The notes under the pieces: generated by a model
What the model saw: the letters and a program-made list of their open reading frames with translations, nothing else
Told to the model about the DNA's origin: nothing
Database searches by the model: none
Shown here: positions 1-6,193 of the stretch, in pieces
How the letters are laid out: the number at the start of each line of letters is the position of its first letter
How positions within the stretch are numbered: the stretch's first letter is position 1
Made by a program: the position numbers and the translations under genes
Assembly: GCA_002344345.1 (NCBI GenBank)
Contig: DDTL01000120.1
Coordinates: 1 to 6,477, forward strand
From: Saprospiraceae bacterium UBA2365
Lineage (GTDB): Bacteria > Bacteroidota > Bacteroidia > Chitinophagales > Saprospiraceae
Length of the DNA stretch: 6,477 nucleotides
Direction of reading: 5' to 3'

Positions 1-289
1 AAAATTTTTTAAAATTATTTAGAAAAATTTTAAAATTCGGCTACATTTACCAAATAAATAATTCATAATGCAAAATGCAAAAACTTTTTGATAAAAGTAT
101 CTGACAGTTTTTCGATAATAGCTTGAATTAACATTTGAACAGTTGATCAGTTTGAATTATTCTATGAAATTATAATTGATTATCAATACAACACAAAAGA
201 TCAATTAAGGTGCTTTTACAACCTGGATAGAGAAAAAGAGTGACCAATAACAAGTTCTATCTGATCTAAAAAAAATAAATATCATTCAA
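1..289. other. A/T-rich non-coding region upstream of the first gene
   Basis: The first 50 bases are almost pure A/T with self-complementary aaaatttt runs. No coding frame enters from the left edge with support. The best promoter-like pair is TTTG (151-154) and TATAATTG (171-178, one mismatch to TAnnTTTG) with 16 bases between, which is short for the phylum and lies 111 bases from the ATG; it is only a weak candidate. Confidence 0.4.
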
Positions 290-754
290 ATGAAAAGTTT
301 CTTTACACTTATTATCTTTTTTAGTATTTGCCATTTTACATATAGTCAGCAGCAATATGAATGGCATACTTATGGCATTTCATTTTCACTGGCTGATGAT
401 TTTGTTGAAACAGTCAATAATATAGACGAATTTTCTGCAGTAGGTGATGGTATGGAATTATCCATTGTTCCATTCAAAAATGATGAGATAGATGCAACTG
501 ATATCGCTTCGTTTACATTGGAAATTGCCGCTTCTTTGGATTTTGAAAGAATTGATGACATCAGTTTGATTGAATTCAATAATTTTGAAGGCGCTTATGC
601 TGAAGGAGTCTCTGACGGAGTAAAAGTTTTTATTATGGGTTTGATTGACCCTGATTCGGACACTAATTTTTTTATCATTATTTCATTTTTGGATGAAGAT
701 GAAAATGCCATAGAAGAAGCGATTAACATTTGCACGAGTATTGAGAGGTTATAA
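290..754 (+). CDS. Small acidic secreted protein of unknown function
   Basis: The product is 154 residues long and the family is not recognised. Residues 1-19 form a clear Sec signal peptide (Lys-3, then a Phe/Ile-rich core ending in TYSQQQ), with cleavage likely just before or within the QQQ, so the mature protein should be periplasmic or outside the cell. There is no lipobox Cys. The mature part is extremely acidic: about 31 Asp/Glu against 4 Lys/Arg. It opens with an aromatic stretch (YEWHTYGISFSL), alternates short hydrophobic strands with acidic turns, and ends in a helix followed by CTSIERL. That order of strands and last helix faintly recalls the small PsbP/DcrB-like fold, but this is inference only. 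The ATG is preceded by an A-rich leader without a Shine-Dalgarno sequence. The peptidase gene starts 53 bases downstream with no terminator between, so the two may be co-transcribed. Being a real gene is likely (signal peptide, full-length frame); its function is unknown. Confidence 0.8.
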   Translation: MKSFFTLIIFFSICHFTYSQQQYEWHTYGISFSLADDFVETVNNIDEFSAVGDGMELSIVPFKNDEIDATDIASFTLEIAASLDFERIDDISLIEFNNFEGAYAEGVSDGVKVFIMGLIDPDSDTNFFIIISFLDEDENAIEEAINICTSIERL

Positions 755-807
755 CGCCGTCAAATGTAAAGGAGTCCACTGATTGAAATAACTATTATTT
801 TACTGAT

Positions 808-2742
808 ATGTATTCCTATCTTCAAAAAACAGTTATTAAGCCAGCATTCATTCTCTTGATTTTACTATTTCAATTTCAGAGCTTTTCACAGGAAATTGAC
901 AAAGAAACGAGATTAATAATAAAAGATCTGTCCGCTCAGGAAAGATCAGTAACCGGCTTAACAGACAATTATGACATCCGTTACCATAGACTGGATTTAC
1001 AGGTTGATCCGGCAGTAAAATATGTTCAGGGAATGGTATGTACATATTTCAAACCGCTTGAGGAAAATATGGAATACCTGTATTTTGACTTCCGGAATAA
1101 TATGACAGTTGATTCAGTGATCTTTCACAATCAACAACTTAGTTATACTTTTAATACTACAATTTCTCTTCAGATCGAACTGCCGTGGATCATTCCTGTA
1201 AACACATTGGATTCAGTCAAAATATACTATAAAGGAAGCCCGGTCACTGAAGGATTTGGCTCTTTCACAACCAGCATAACACCCTGCGGAGGAAGCAACG
1301 ATAAAGTCATGTGGACTTTGTCCGAGCCATTTGGCGCCAAGAACTGGTGGCCTTGCAAACAAACACTTGATGATAAAGCAGACTCATTACACATGATCAT
1401 AACTTGTCCCGCACCCTATAAAGTAGGAAGTAATGGATTATTGGTCAATACTGTCAACAACCCGGATAACACCATCACATATCATTGGAAACATAATTAT
1501 CCGATTCCGGCATATCTGGCTGCATTTTCCGTAGCAGATTATTCCGTCTACTCAGATATGGTTCCGGGTGACGGCAATCCGATCGAGGTACTCAATTATG
1601 TTTATCCTTGCCATCTGAATCTTGCGATGGCAAATACTCCTAATCTGATCCCTGTATTCCAGTTTTATATTGGCAAATTTGGCCCTTATCCGTATGAAAA
1701 TGAAAAATACGGCCATGCACAATGTGGTTTTGGCGGTGGAATGGAACATTCTACCATGAGTTTTGTCGGCAATTACGGTATTTCCCTTCTGGCACATGAA
1801 CTGGCACATCAGTGGTTTGGCGACAAGATCACATGCGGCGCATGGAATGATATCTGGCTGAATGAAGGTTTTGCTACCTATCTGGATGGCCTGACCTGCG
1901 AACAAGGTATAGGATATACCAACTGGCAAAGTTGGAAATCCTCAAAGATAAATAATGTTACCGGGAGTACGAACGGATCAACTTATGTCTATGACCTTTC
2001 CAATATTTATAACATTTTTAACGGACAACTGGTATACAATAAAGGAGCTTTGATCCTTCACATGCTGAGGTGGAAACTGGGCGATGAAGATTTTTTTGAA
2101 GCGGTTTACAATTATATTAATGACCCTCAGTTATCCTATAATTATGCAATGACAGATGATTTAAAATTACATCTTGAGGCTGTTTCAGGAATGGATCTGA
2201 CTGAATTTTTTGCTGATTGGCTTTATGGTGAAGGTTGGCCTTTCTACAATGTCAACTGGTCAGTCGACAACGATTGTAAAAAAGTTTATTTGAGCATCAA
2301 CCAGACACATTCTGCAGGTCAGGGAACTTTTTTTGAAATGCCTGTCGCCATCCGGTTCACTGGTATGGGTGGTGATACAACGGTAATTTTTGATCAAAAC
2401 AATCCTGAAGCCATTGATTTTACCGCACAACTCAATTTTATCCCAAATGCCGCCTATTTTGATCCAAATCTTTGGCTGTGTGCCAAATACACCATTACAC
2501 AACAAACTTTCAGCGGAAGAAGACAAAAAATATGGCTTGGCACTACTTCCAACGATTGGAACAATGCTCTCAACTGGGATTGTGGAGGTGTTCCAACTAC
2601 TTCCGATTATGTGACCATCCCTGCAAACGCACCACCCTGCACCATCAAATCAGGAACCAATGCAATCTGCAGGAAACTCATTTTAGAAGATCCTGCTTTG
2701 CTGAATATTGGATTGAACGCTGTGCTGGATGTAATGGAGTAA
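808..2742 (+). CDS. Secreted M1-family zinc metallopeptidase (aminopeptidase N-like)
   Basis: The product is a 644-residue zinc aminopeptidase, predicted to remove N-terminal residues from peptides outside the cytoplasm. Residues 1-27 are a signal peptide (QSFS before QE). Residues about 53-240 match the M1 N-terminal beta domain. The catalytic domain carries the exopeptidase motif as GGMEH (M312, E313; the usual GAMEN Asn is His), the zinc site HELAH (H330, E331, H334) and the third ligand E353 in NEGFATYLD, which is the canonical HEXXH-X18-E spacing. The likely transition-state Tyr is Y410 in YNKGA. After the helical part, residues 475-572 look like a beta-sandwich. Residues 575-644 form a separate module with NDW, NW and GVP motifs and three Cys (C592, C611, C621), typical of secreted Bacteroidota proteins. 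The helical ARM domain of long M1 enzymes is absent, and no type IX sorting domain follows. The start is the first ATG after an in-frame stop at 784-786. An AAAGGAG at 768-774 is too far upstream to be its ribosome site. Confidence 0.95.
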   Translation: MYSYLQKTVIKPAFILLILLFQFQSFSQEIDKETRLIIKDLSAQERSVTGLTDNYDIRYHRLDLQVDPAVKYVQGMVCTYFKPLEENMEYLYFDFRNNMTVDSVIFHNQQLSYTFNTTISLQIELPWIIPVNTLDSVKIYYKGSPVTEGFGSFTTSITPCGGSNDKVMWTLSEPFGAKNWWPCKQTLDDKADSLHMIITCPAPYKVGSNGLLVNTVNNPDNTITYHWKHNYPIPAYLAAFSVADYSVYSDMVPGDGNPIEVLNYVYPCHLNLAMANTPNLIPVFQFYIGKFGPYPYENEKYGHAQCGFGGGMEHSTMSFVGNYGISLLAHELAHQWFGDKITCGAWNDIWLNEGFATYLDGLTCEQGIGYTNWQSWKSSKINNVTGSTNGSTYVYDLSNIYNIFNGQLVYNKGALILHMLRWKLGDEDFFEAVYNYINDPQLSYNYAMTDDLKLHLEAVSGMDLTEFFADWLYGEGWPFYNVNWSVDNDCKKVYLSINQTHSAGQGTFFEMPVAIRFTGMGGDTTVIFDQNNPEAIDFTAQLNFIPNAAYFDPNLWLCAKYTITQQTFSGRRQKIWLGTTSNDWNNALNWDCGGVPTTSDYVTIPANAPPCTIKSGTNAICRKLILEDPALLNIGLNAVLDVME

Positions 2743-2825
2743 ACCTTTGCTTTTTCACGTAATCAGAATATTTCAAAGGAAAGTAAAATTGGCTCTCACA
2801 ATTTGAGTTGTTGATTTTTTGATTT

Positions 2826-2878
2826 AATCCCGATACGGCTCTTGCATTTCGTATATCCAGACATTCACTATCGGGATT
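2826..2878. repeat. Inverted repeat aatcccgata / tatcgggatt between the peptidase gene and glyQS
   Basis: The arms aatcccgata (2826-2835) and tatcgggatt (2869-2878) are perfect 10-base reverse complements, separated by 33 bases. A smaller nested pair, atacg (2833-2837) and cgtat (2850-2854), overlaps the left arm and would compete with it. It lies 83 bases after the peptidase stop and ends 44 bases before the glyQS -7 element. It could be a weak transcript end for the peptidase, a protein-binding site, or a dispersed palindrome. No T-run follows the right arm, so a classical intrinsic terminator is not supported. Confidence 0.6.
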
Positions 2879-2922
2879 CGTATTTTCAAATCCTGGAATC
2901 CTCAAATTTCGAATTTCTTGAT

Positions 2923-2930
2923 TACTTTTG
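2923..2930 (+). promoter_or_regulatory. Bacteroidota-type -7 promoter element (TACTTTTG) for glyQS
   Basis: TACTTTTG matches the Bacteroidota sigma-A -7 consensus TAnnTTTG at every fixed base. It sits 19 bases before the glyQS ATG, so transcription would start only about a dozen bases upstream of the gene and leave a very short leader, as is common in the phylum. No convincing TTTG or TTG -33 element lies at the usual 17-23 base spacing, so the assignment rests on the -7 box and its position. Confidence 0.6.
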
Positions 2931-2949
2931 CGCCTAAAATACAAATGTC

Positions 2950-4503
2950 ATGTCTGAAGAGCTTTTTAAGAAAATCGTTTCCCATGCAAAAACATATGGT
3001 TTTGTCTATCCTTCCAGTGAAGTTTATGATGGTCTGAGCGCCGTTTATGACTACGGTCCTTATGGCGTAGAACTGAAAAACAACATTAAAAGCTACTGGT
3101 GGAAATCCATGGTCCAGCTGCATCACGATATCGTAGGATTGGACGCGGCCATTTTCATGCATCCCAAAACATGGAAAGCTTCAGGTCACGTGGATGCATT
3201 CAATGACCCTTTGATCGATAATAAAGATTCCAAAAAAAGATATCGCGCTGACGTCCTGGTTGAAGATCACATTGCCAAAATCGAAGCAAAAATTGATAAG
3301 GAAGTCGCTAAAGCAGAAAAACGCTTCGGAGAATCCTTTGATAAAGAACAATTTATCACAACCAACACCCGCGTGGTCGAATATTATGCAGAGATCAAAC
3401 GCATCAATGAGCGGATGACCAACGCGCTGAGTTCAGGCCAACTCGAAGATCTTAAAGCGCTGATCGAAGAACTTGAAATCGCCGATCCGGTGAGCGGCTC
3501 GAAAAACTGGACCGATGTCAGGCAATTCAACCTGATGTTCAGCACTCAACTCGGCAATATCGCCGGGGATGAAGGCAAACTATACCTCAGACCTGAAACA
3601 GCCCAGGGTATCTTTGTCAATTTCCTCAACGTACAAAAGACCACCAGGCAAAAAATTCCCTTTGGCATCGCCCAGATCGGAAAAGCCTTCAGAAATGAGA
3701 TCGTTGCACGTCAGTTCATCTTCAGGATGAAGGAGTTCGAACAGATGGAAATGCAGTATTTTGTTCAGCCCGGCAGCGAAATGGAATGGTACAGATATTG
3801 GAAAAACATGCGTATGAAATGGCACCATGCTTTAGGTGTGGATGAAAACATGCTCCGTTTCCATGATCACGAAAATCTGGCGCATTATGCCAATGCTGCT
3901 GTGGACATTCAGTTTGCATTTCCTTTTGGCTTCAAGGAACTTGAAGGTATTCACTCCAGAACTGATTTTGACCTGAAAAGCCATTCAGATCTGAGCGGTA
4001 AAAAAATGCAGTTCTTTGATCCTGAGCTGAATGAAAGCTATATTCCTTTTGTAGTGGAAACTTCCATCGGTGTGGACAGAATGTTCCTGGCGATGATGAG
4101 TTTTGCCTACCAGGAAGAAATGGTGCCTGATGCAGACGGTAAGGAATCTGAAAGGGTCGTATTGAAATTGCCTGCTGCTTTAGCTCCGGTGAAGGCGGCT
4201 GTTTTACCATTGGTCAAAAACAATGAAGAACTTACCCTGAAGGCAAAAGCAGTGTTTGACCAATTAAAATTTGCCGTTCAGGCTCAGTATGATGAAAAAG
4301 ACGCCATTGGCAGAAGATACCGCAGGCAGGATGCTATCGGAACTCCCTTCTGCGTCACGGTGGATTTTGAATCCTTGCAGGATAACGCAGTTACGGTGAG
4401 AGACAGAGACACCTTACAACAGGTACGTCTTCCTATTGCTGAACTGAATGACTACATCACCAAAAAAACAGACATCAATGAATTGTTGAAAAAATTGGTT
4501 TGA
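2950..4503 (+). CDS. glyQS: Glycine--tRNA ligase, single-chain alpha2 type
   Basis: The product is a 517-residue cytoplasmic class II aminoacyl-tRNA synthetase that charges tRNA-Gly with glycine using ATP; members of this type act as homodimers. The N-terminus (GFVYPSSEVYDGLSAVYDYG) is the family's typical motif 1 region. Motif 2 is at about 243-267 (IGKAFRNE, then FRMKEFEQMEM) with the ATP-binding R248 and E250. Motif 3 is ETSIGVDR (370-377). The C-terminal part from about residue 400 is the anticodon-binding domain, including a DAIGTPFCVTVDF segment. The insertion between motifs 1 and 2 (about 95-190) is Lys/Glu-rich, probably partly coiled-coil, and has none of the Cys pairs that some bacterial homologues carry there; the only Cys in the protein is C468. 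Length is near the family norm and nothing is broken. An in-frame stop at 2935-2937 makes the ATG at 2950 the first possible one. The next gene follows after 64 bases without a visible terminator. Confidence 0.97.
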   Translation: MSEELFKKIVSHAKTYGFVYPSSEVYDGLSAVYDYGPYGVELKNNIKSYWWKSMVQLHHDIVGLDAAIFMHPKTWKASGHVDAFNDPLIDNKDSKKRYRADVLVEDHIAKIEAKIDKEVAKAEKRFGESFDKEQFITTNTRVVEYYAEIKRINERMTNALSSGQLEDLKALIEELEIADPVSGSKNWTDVRQFNLMFSTQLGNIAGDEGKLYLRPETAQGIFVNFLNVQKTTRQKIPFGIAQIGKAFRNEIVARQFIFRMKEFEQMEMQYFVQPGSEMEWYRYWKNMRMKWHHALGVDENMLRFHDHENLAHYANAAVDIQFAFPFGFKELEGIHSRTDFDLKSHSDLSGKKMQFFDPELNESYIPFVVETSIGVDRMFLAMMSFAYQEEMVPDADGKESERVVLKLPAALAPVKAAVLPLVKNNEELTLKAKAVFDQLKFAVQAQYDEKDAIGRRYRRQDAIGTPFCVTVDFESLQDNAVTVRDRDTLQQVRLPIAELNDYITKKTDINELLKKLV

Positions 4504-4567
4504 TCCGTCTGAACCTTTTCCTTATTCAATTGTTTCGAAATAATACAAAAAATAAAAACTCAAAAAA

Positions 4568-5107
4568 ATGAAAATAGCAATTCCAACGACAGATAAAGTG
4601 ACCGTTGCGCCTCATACAGGGCATGCCCAATATTTTATGGTGGTCACATTAGATGGAGATTCAGTGACCGGTACCGAATTCAGGAACAATCCCAAGTGCG
4701 GTTCAGAGCATCACGGCAAAACTGAAAACGGAGATGATCACGGTTGTGGTTGCGGACATGGTCACGATCACGATCACAGTCATGGACACGATCATGAAGA
4801 TGAAGGCTGTTGTGGTGGTCATGGTCACCATCATGAGCATGATCATGAGCATGAACACGATGATGATCATGGTTGCGGATGCGGCAGTCACAGCCATGAG
4901 ATCGATGAAGCGCATCTGATCATGGCAAAGTCCATCGCAGACTGCGATTTCTTTATATTAAAGCAGTTGGGTGGAAAACTGGCCACACCCCTTCAAAAAT
5001 ATGATATCCGACCGGTGATGATCCGTGGAGAAGCCCTGGTCAATGTGGATGATATCATCCAGGAATTTGTTGCTTTTGCCAAATCCAATGAAGCACAACA
5101 CAATTGA
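4568..5107 (+). CDS. NifX/NifB-C-like (DiNase_FeMo-co) protein with a His/Cys/Asp-rich metal-binding insertion
   Basis: The 179-residue product has a split dinitrogenase iron-molybdenum cofactor domain, the small ribonuclease-H-like fold used by NifX, NafY, the NifB C-terminus and orange-protein relatives to hold metal clusters. The first half (1-43) has the family start MKIAIPT and the V-x-PH-x-G-x-A-x-x-F motif (H16, G18, F23). The second half (about 114-172) holds the helix after DEAHLIMAK, the GGK loop at 135-137 and a final helix. Between them residues 44-110 form a hydrophilic loop with 21 His, 7 Cys (C44, C60, C62, C81, C82, C103, C105) and many Asp/Glu, bounded by two identical DDHGCGCG motifs (56-63 and 99-106). 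It has no signal peptide, so it is probably cytoplasmic. Metal binding is very likely; which metal, and whether it stores, buffers or delivers it, cannot be read. No nitrogenase genes lie nearby, so nitrogen fixation should not be assumed. It lies 64 bases behind glyQS and ahead of a strong terminator. The start follows an A-rich leader without a Shine-Dalgarno sequence. Confidence 0.9.
   Translation: MKIAIPTTDKVTVAPHTGHAQYFMVVTLDGDSVTGTEFRNNPKCGSEHHGKTENGDDHGCGCGHGHDHDHSHGHDHEDEGCCGGHGHHHEHDHEHEHDDDHGCGCGSHSHEIDEAHLIMAKSIADCDFFILKQLGGKLATPLQKYDIRPVMIRGEALVNVDDIIQEFVAFAKSNEAQHN
4831..4854 (+). repeat. Two tandem copies of a 12-base unit within the His-rich coding region
   Basis: tcatgagcatga occurs twice back to back (4831-4842 and 4843-4854), within codons for alternating His and Glu/Asp. 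A shorter hexamer repeat, tcacga, occurs twice at 4762-4773 followed by tcac. Both are in-frame multiples of three, consistent with growth of the His-rich loop by slippage or unequal crossing-over. Confidence 0.8.
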
Positions 5108-5170
5108 TCAGAAAAGAAATATAGGATTTAACGAATACTCATTTTGATACTGCAGATTACCGCAGGACAG

Positions 5171-5222
5171 AAAAAGCCCCTCAGCTGAAAAGTTGAGGGG
5201 CTTTTGATTTTTCGGAAAAATC
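5171..5222. terminator. Strong bidirectional intrinsic terminator between convergent genes
   Basis: The arms 5172-5186 (aaaagcccctcagct) and 5191-5205 (agttgaggggctttt) pair over 15 positions with a single G-U wobble around a GAAA tetraloop. The stem core is GC-rich, T-runs follow it on the + strand and the A-run at its left edge gives T-runs on the - strand, so it can stop transcripts from both sides. A second A/T-rich stem follows at once: gattttt (5206-5212) and aaaaatc (5216-5222) around cgg. It lies 63 bases after the NifX-like gene and would also catch read-through from the - strand gene ending at 5450. Confidence 0.9.
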
Positions 5223-5449
5223 AGTAATGCCCGGGTGGGTGGAGCCAAACCCTTTTCTTTTTTTCGTCGCTGTAGGTTTTTTCACCAACAGCATGTGTGA
5301 TATCAAAACAGTATGATTGCCATTACTTTGTTGGTGAAAACACCAACAAAGGCGAAAAACAAGGTAGTTGAATAGGATTAGACATTTTAGTAATTGATTT
5401 ATTCTTAGGGCATAAATTCAGGAAAACAATTAAATAATTTCAAATATTC
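5223..5449. other. Intergenic stretch holding a palindrome cluster and no supported gene
   Basis: Together with the terminator this forms the 342-base gap between the two convergent genes. It opens with a G-rich patch (gggtgggtgg) and a T-rich run, then the caccaaca repeat cluster, then about 95 bases of plain A/T-rich DNA. No open frame with a plausible start, no tRNA and no promoter-like element was found. Confidence 0.6.
5279..5351. repeat. Cluster of caccaaca palindromes with two alternative hairpins
   Basis: Three arms share the core caccaaca or its complement. Arm A is ttttcaccaaca (5279-5290), arm B is ctttgttggtg plus aaaa (5326-5340) and arm C is caccaacaaag (5341-5351). B and C pair perfectly over 11 bases with a 4-base aaaa loop. 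A and B can instead pair perfectly over 12 bases (5279-5290 with 5329-5340) around a 38-base loop; the two folds exclude each other. There is no T-run next to the B/C stem, so it is not a standard terminator. It resembles in shape a REP-type extragenic palindrome; that class is inferred. A further caccaacaaa stands alone at 6361-6370, beyond the - strand gene. Confidence 0.75.
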
Positions 5450-6193
5450 TCATTTTGGTAATCTAAATACAACAGGCAATGTTAGCAACATTTGTATCGG
5501 TTCATCATCAATTTTAGCTGGTTGCCACCCTGAGGAAATTGATATGAGCCTTAATAATTCCCTTGACAAGTCTTTAGATGGACTTACAACTATTTTAGGT
5601 TCGCAGACCTGACCAAAATTACTGATTTTAAACTGGGCAACAAATGCACCTTGCTGAAGGAGATGCTCTGCCATGGGGGGATATGTCGCATTTTGATATA
5701 AGAATTCCTCAAATTTAGAAAAAGGATAACCCTGATACATAGCATTTTTAAAATTCTTCCTGTCAGCTTCATTCGTCATTAGAATGGATTTTACATCTCC
5801 ACATTCCTTATATCTTCTCTCAATAATATCATAATCAATCTCATGAACAACATAATAATTATTTGTGTAATACTTCCAAACACCGGTCATTTGACCGTTT
5901 GTATAATATCCGGAGGCATACCTCAATTGAGTTTTGCGATCATAAAACTCAAAAAATCCATTTTCAATCAAAGGATCAACACTTCGGTATTTACCTTTCA
6001 TTAAAAGTTTTCCCCTTTTGGTATAGTCTGTTAAGGCAAAAGTTGTATCATTATCCATCATTATCACTCTGCGTATCTTTGCTTTCTTTTCCTTGGTTTT
6101 TTCCCATTTTGAATTGAAATACTCTACCGTTCTAATCTGACCAAAAGAGAGCCCGCAAACGAAAATTAAAAAGAGAATTAAAACTGGTTTCAT
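5450..6193 (-). CDS. Exported protein with MORN/YwqK-like repeats and a TonB C-terminal-like domain
   Basis: The product has 247 residues. Residues 1-18 are a Sec signal peptide (MKPVLILFL, cleavage probably after SFG before QI); C13 is not in a proper lipobox because its preceding residue is Val. The middle part (about 57-115) has the short repeats of YwqK/MORN-type proteins: GKLLMKGKY, ENGFFEFYD, YASGYYTNGQMTGVWKYY. Residues about 162-245 match the TonB C-terminal fold as seen in many Bacteroidota proteins: YPPMAEHLLQQG (171-182), a strand pair around NFGQVCEPKIVVSPS, a helix with LLRLIS, GWQPAK (W223) and a closing LTLPVVFRL. A classical TonB would have an uncleaved membrane anchor and a Pro-rich linker; both are missing, so this is probably a periplasmic TonB-like protein, not the energy transducer itself. 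It stands alone, convergent with the upstream genes. The start is the only ATG giving a full signal peptide. Confidence 0.88.
   Translation of the reverse strand: MKPVLILFLIFVCGLSFGQIRTVEYFNSKWEKTKEKKAKIRRVIMMDNDTTFALTDYTKRGKLLMKGKYRSVDPLIENGFFEFYDRKTQLRYASGYYTNGQMTGVWKYYTNNYYVVHEIDYDIIERRYKECGDVKSILMTNEADRKNFKNAMYQGYPFSKFEEFLYQNATYPPMAEHLLQQGAFVAQFKISNFGQVCEPKIVVSPSKDLSRELLRLISISSGWQPAKIDDEPIQMLLTLPVVFRLPK

Noticed and set aside
768..774. AAAGGAG as the ribosome-binding site of the peptidase gene.
   Set aside because: It lies more than 30 bases before the ATG at 808, and the nearer TTG at 783 in another frame meets a stop within two codons.
2390..2944. Overlapping short frames on both strands at the peptidase gene's 3' end, considered as a frameshifted sorting domain or a small gene.
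   Set aside because: Their translations show no signal peptide, motif or T9SS-like end, and the peptidase frame itself is intact through its stop.
4504..4567. Terminator or separate promoter between glyQS and the NifX-like gene.
   Set aside because: Only weak A/T pairing (ttatt/aataa) and no TAnnTTTG match were seen, so neither is called.
4703..4919. Open frames on both strands within the His-rich region, rich in Met, Thr, Ile and Val.
   Set aside because: They are shadows of the repetitive CAT/CAC/GAT/GAA codons. Their low-complexity products have no independent support.
4733..4925. Dense GATC tetramers (about eight in 190 bases), suggesting an origin-like or Dam/SeqA-like cluster.
   Set aside because: They follow from Asp-His and related codon pairs (GAT-CAC, GAT-CAT) in the His-rich loop. 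No DnaA boxes or A/T-rich unwinding region accompany them.
4568..5107. Assignment to nitrogen fixation (nifX) from the domain family.
   Set aside because: The DiNase_FeMo-co domain is widespread outside nitrogen fixers, and no nif gene lies in the window.
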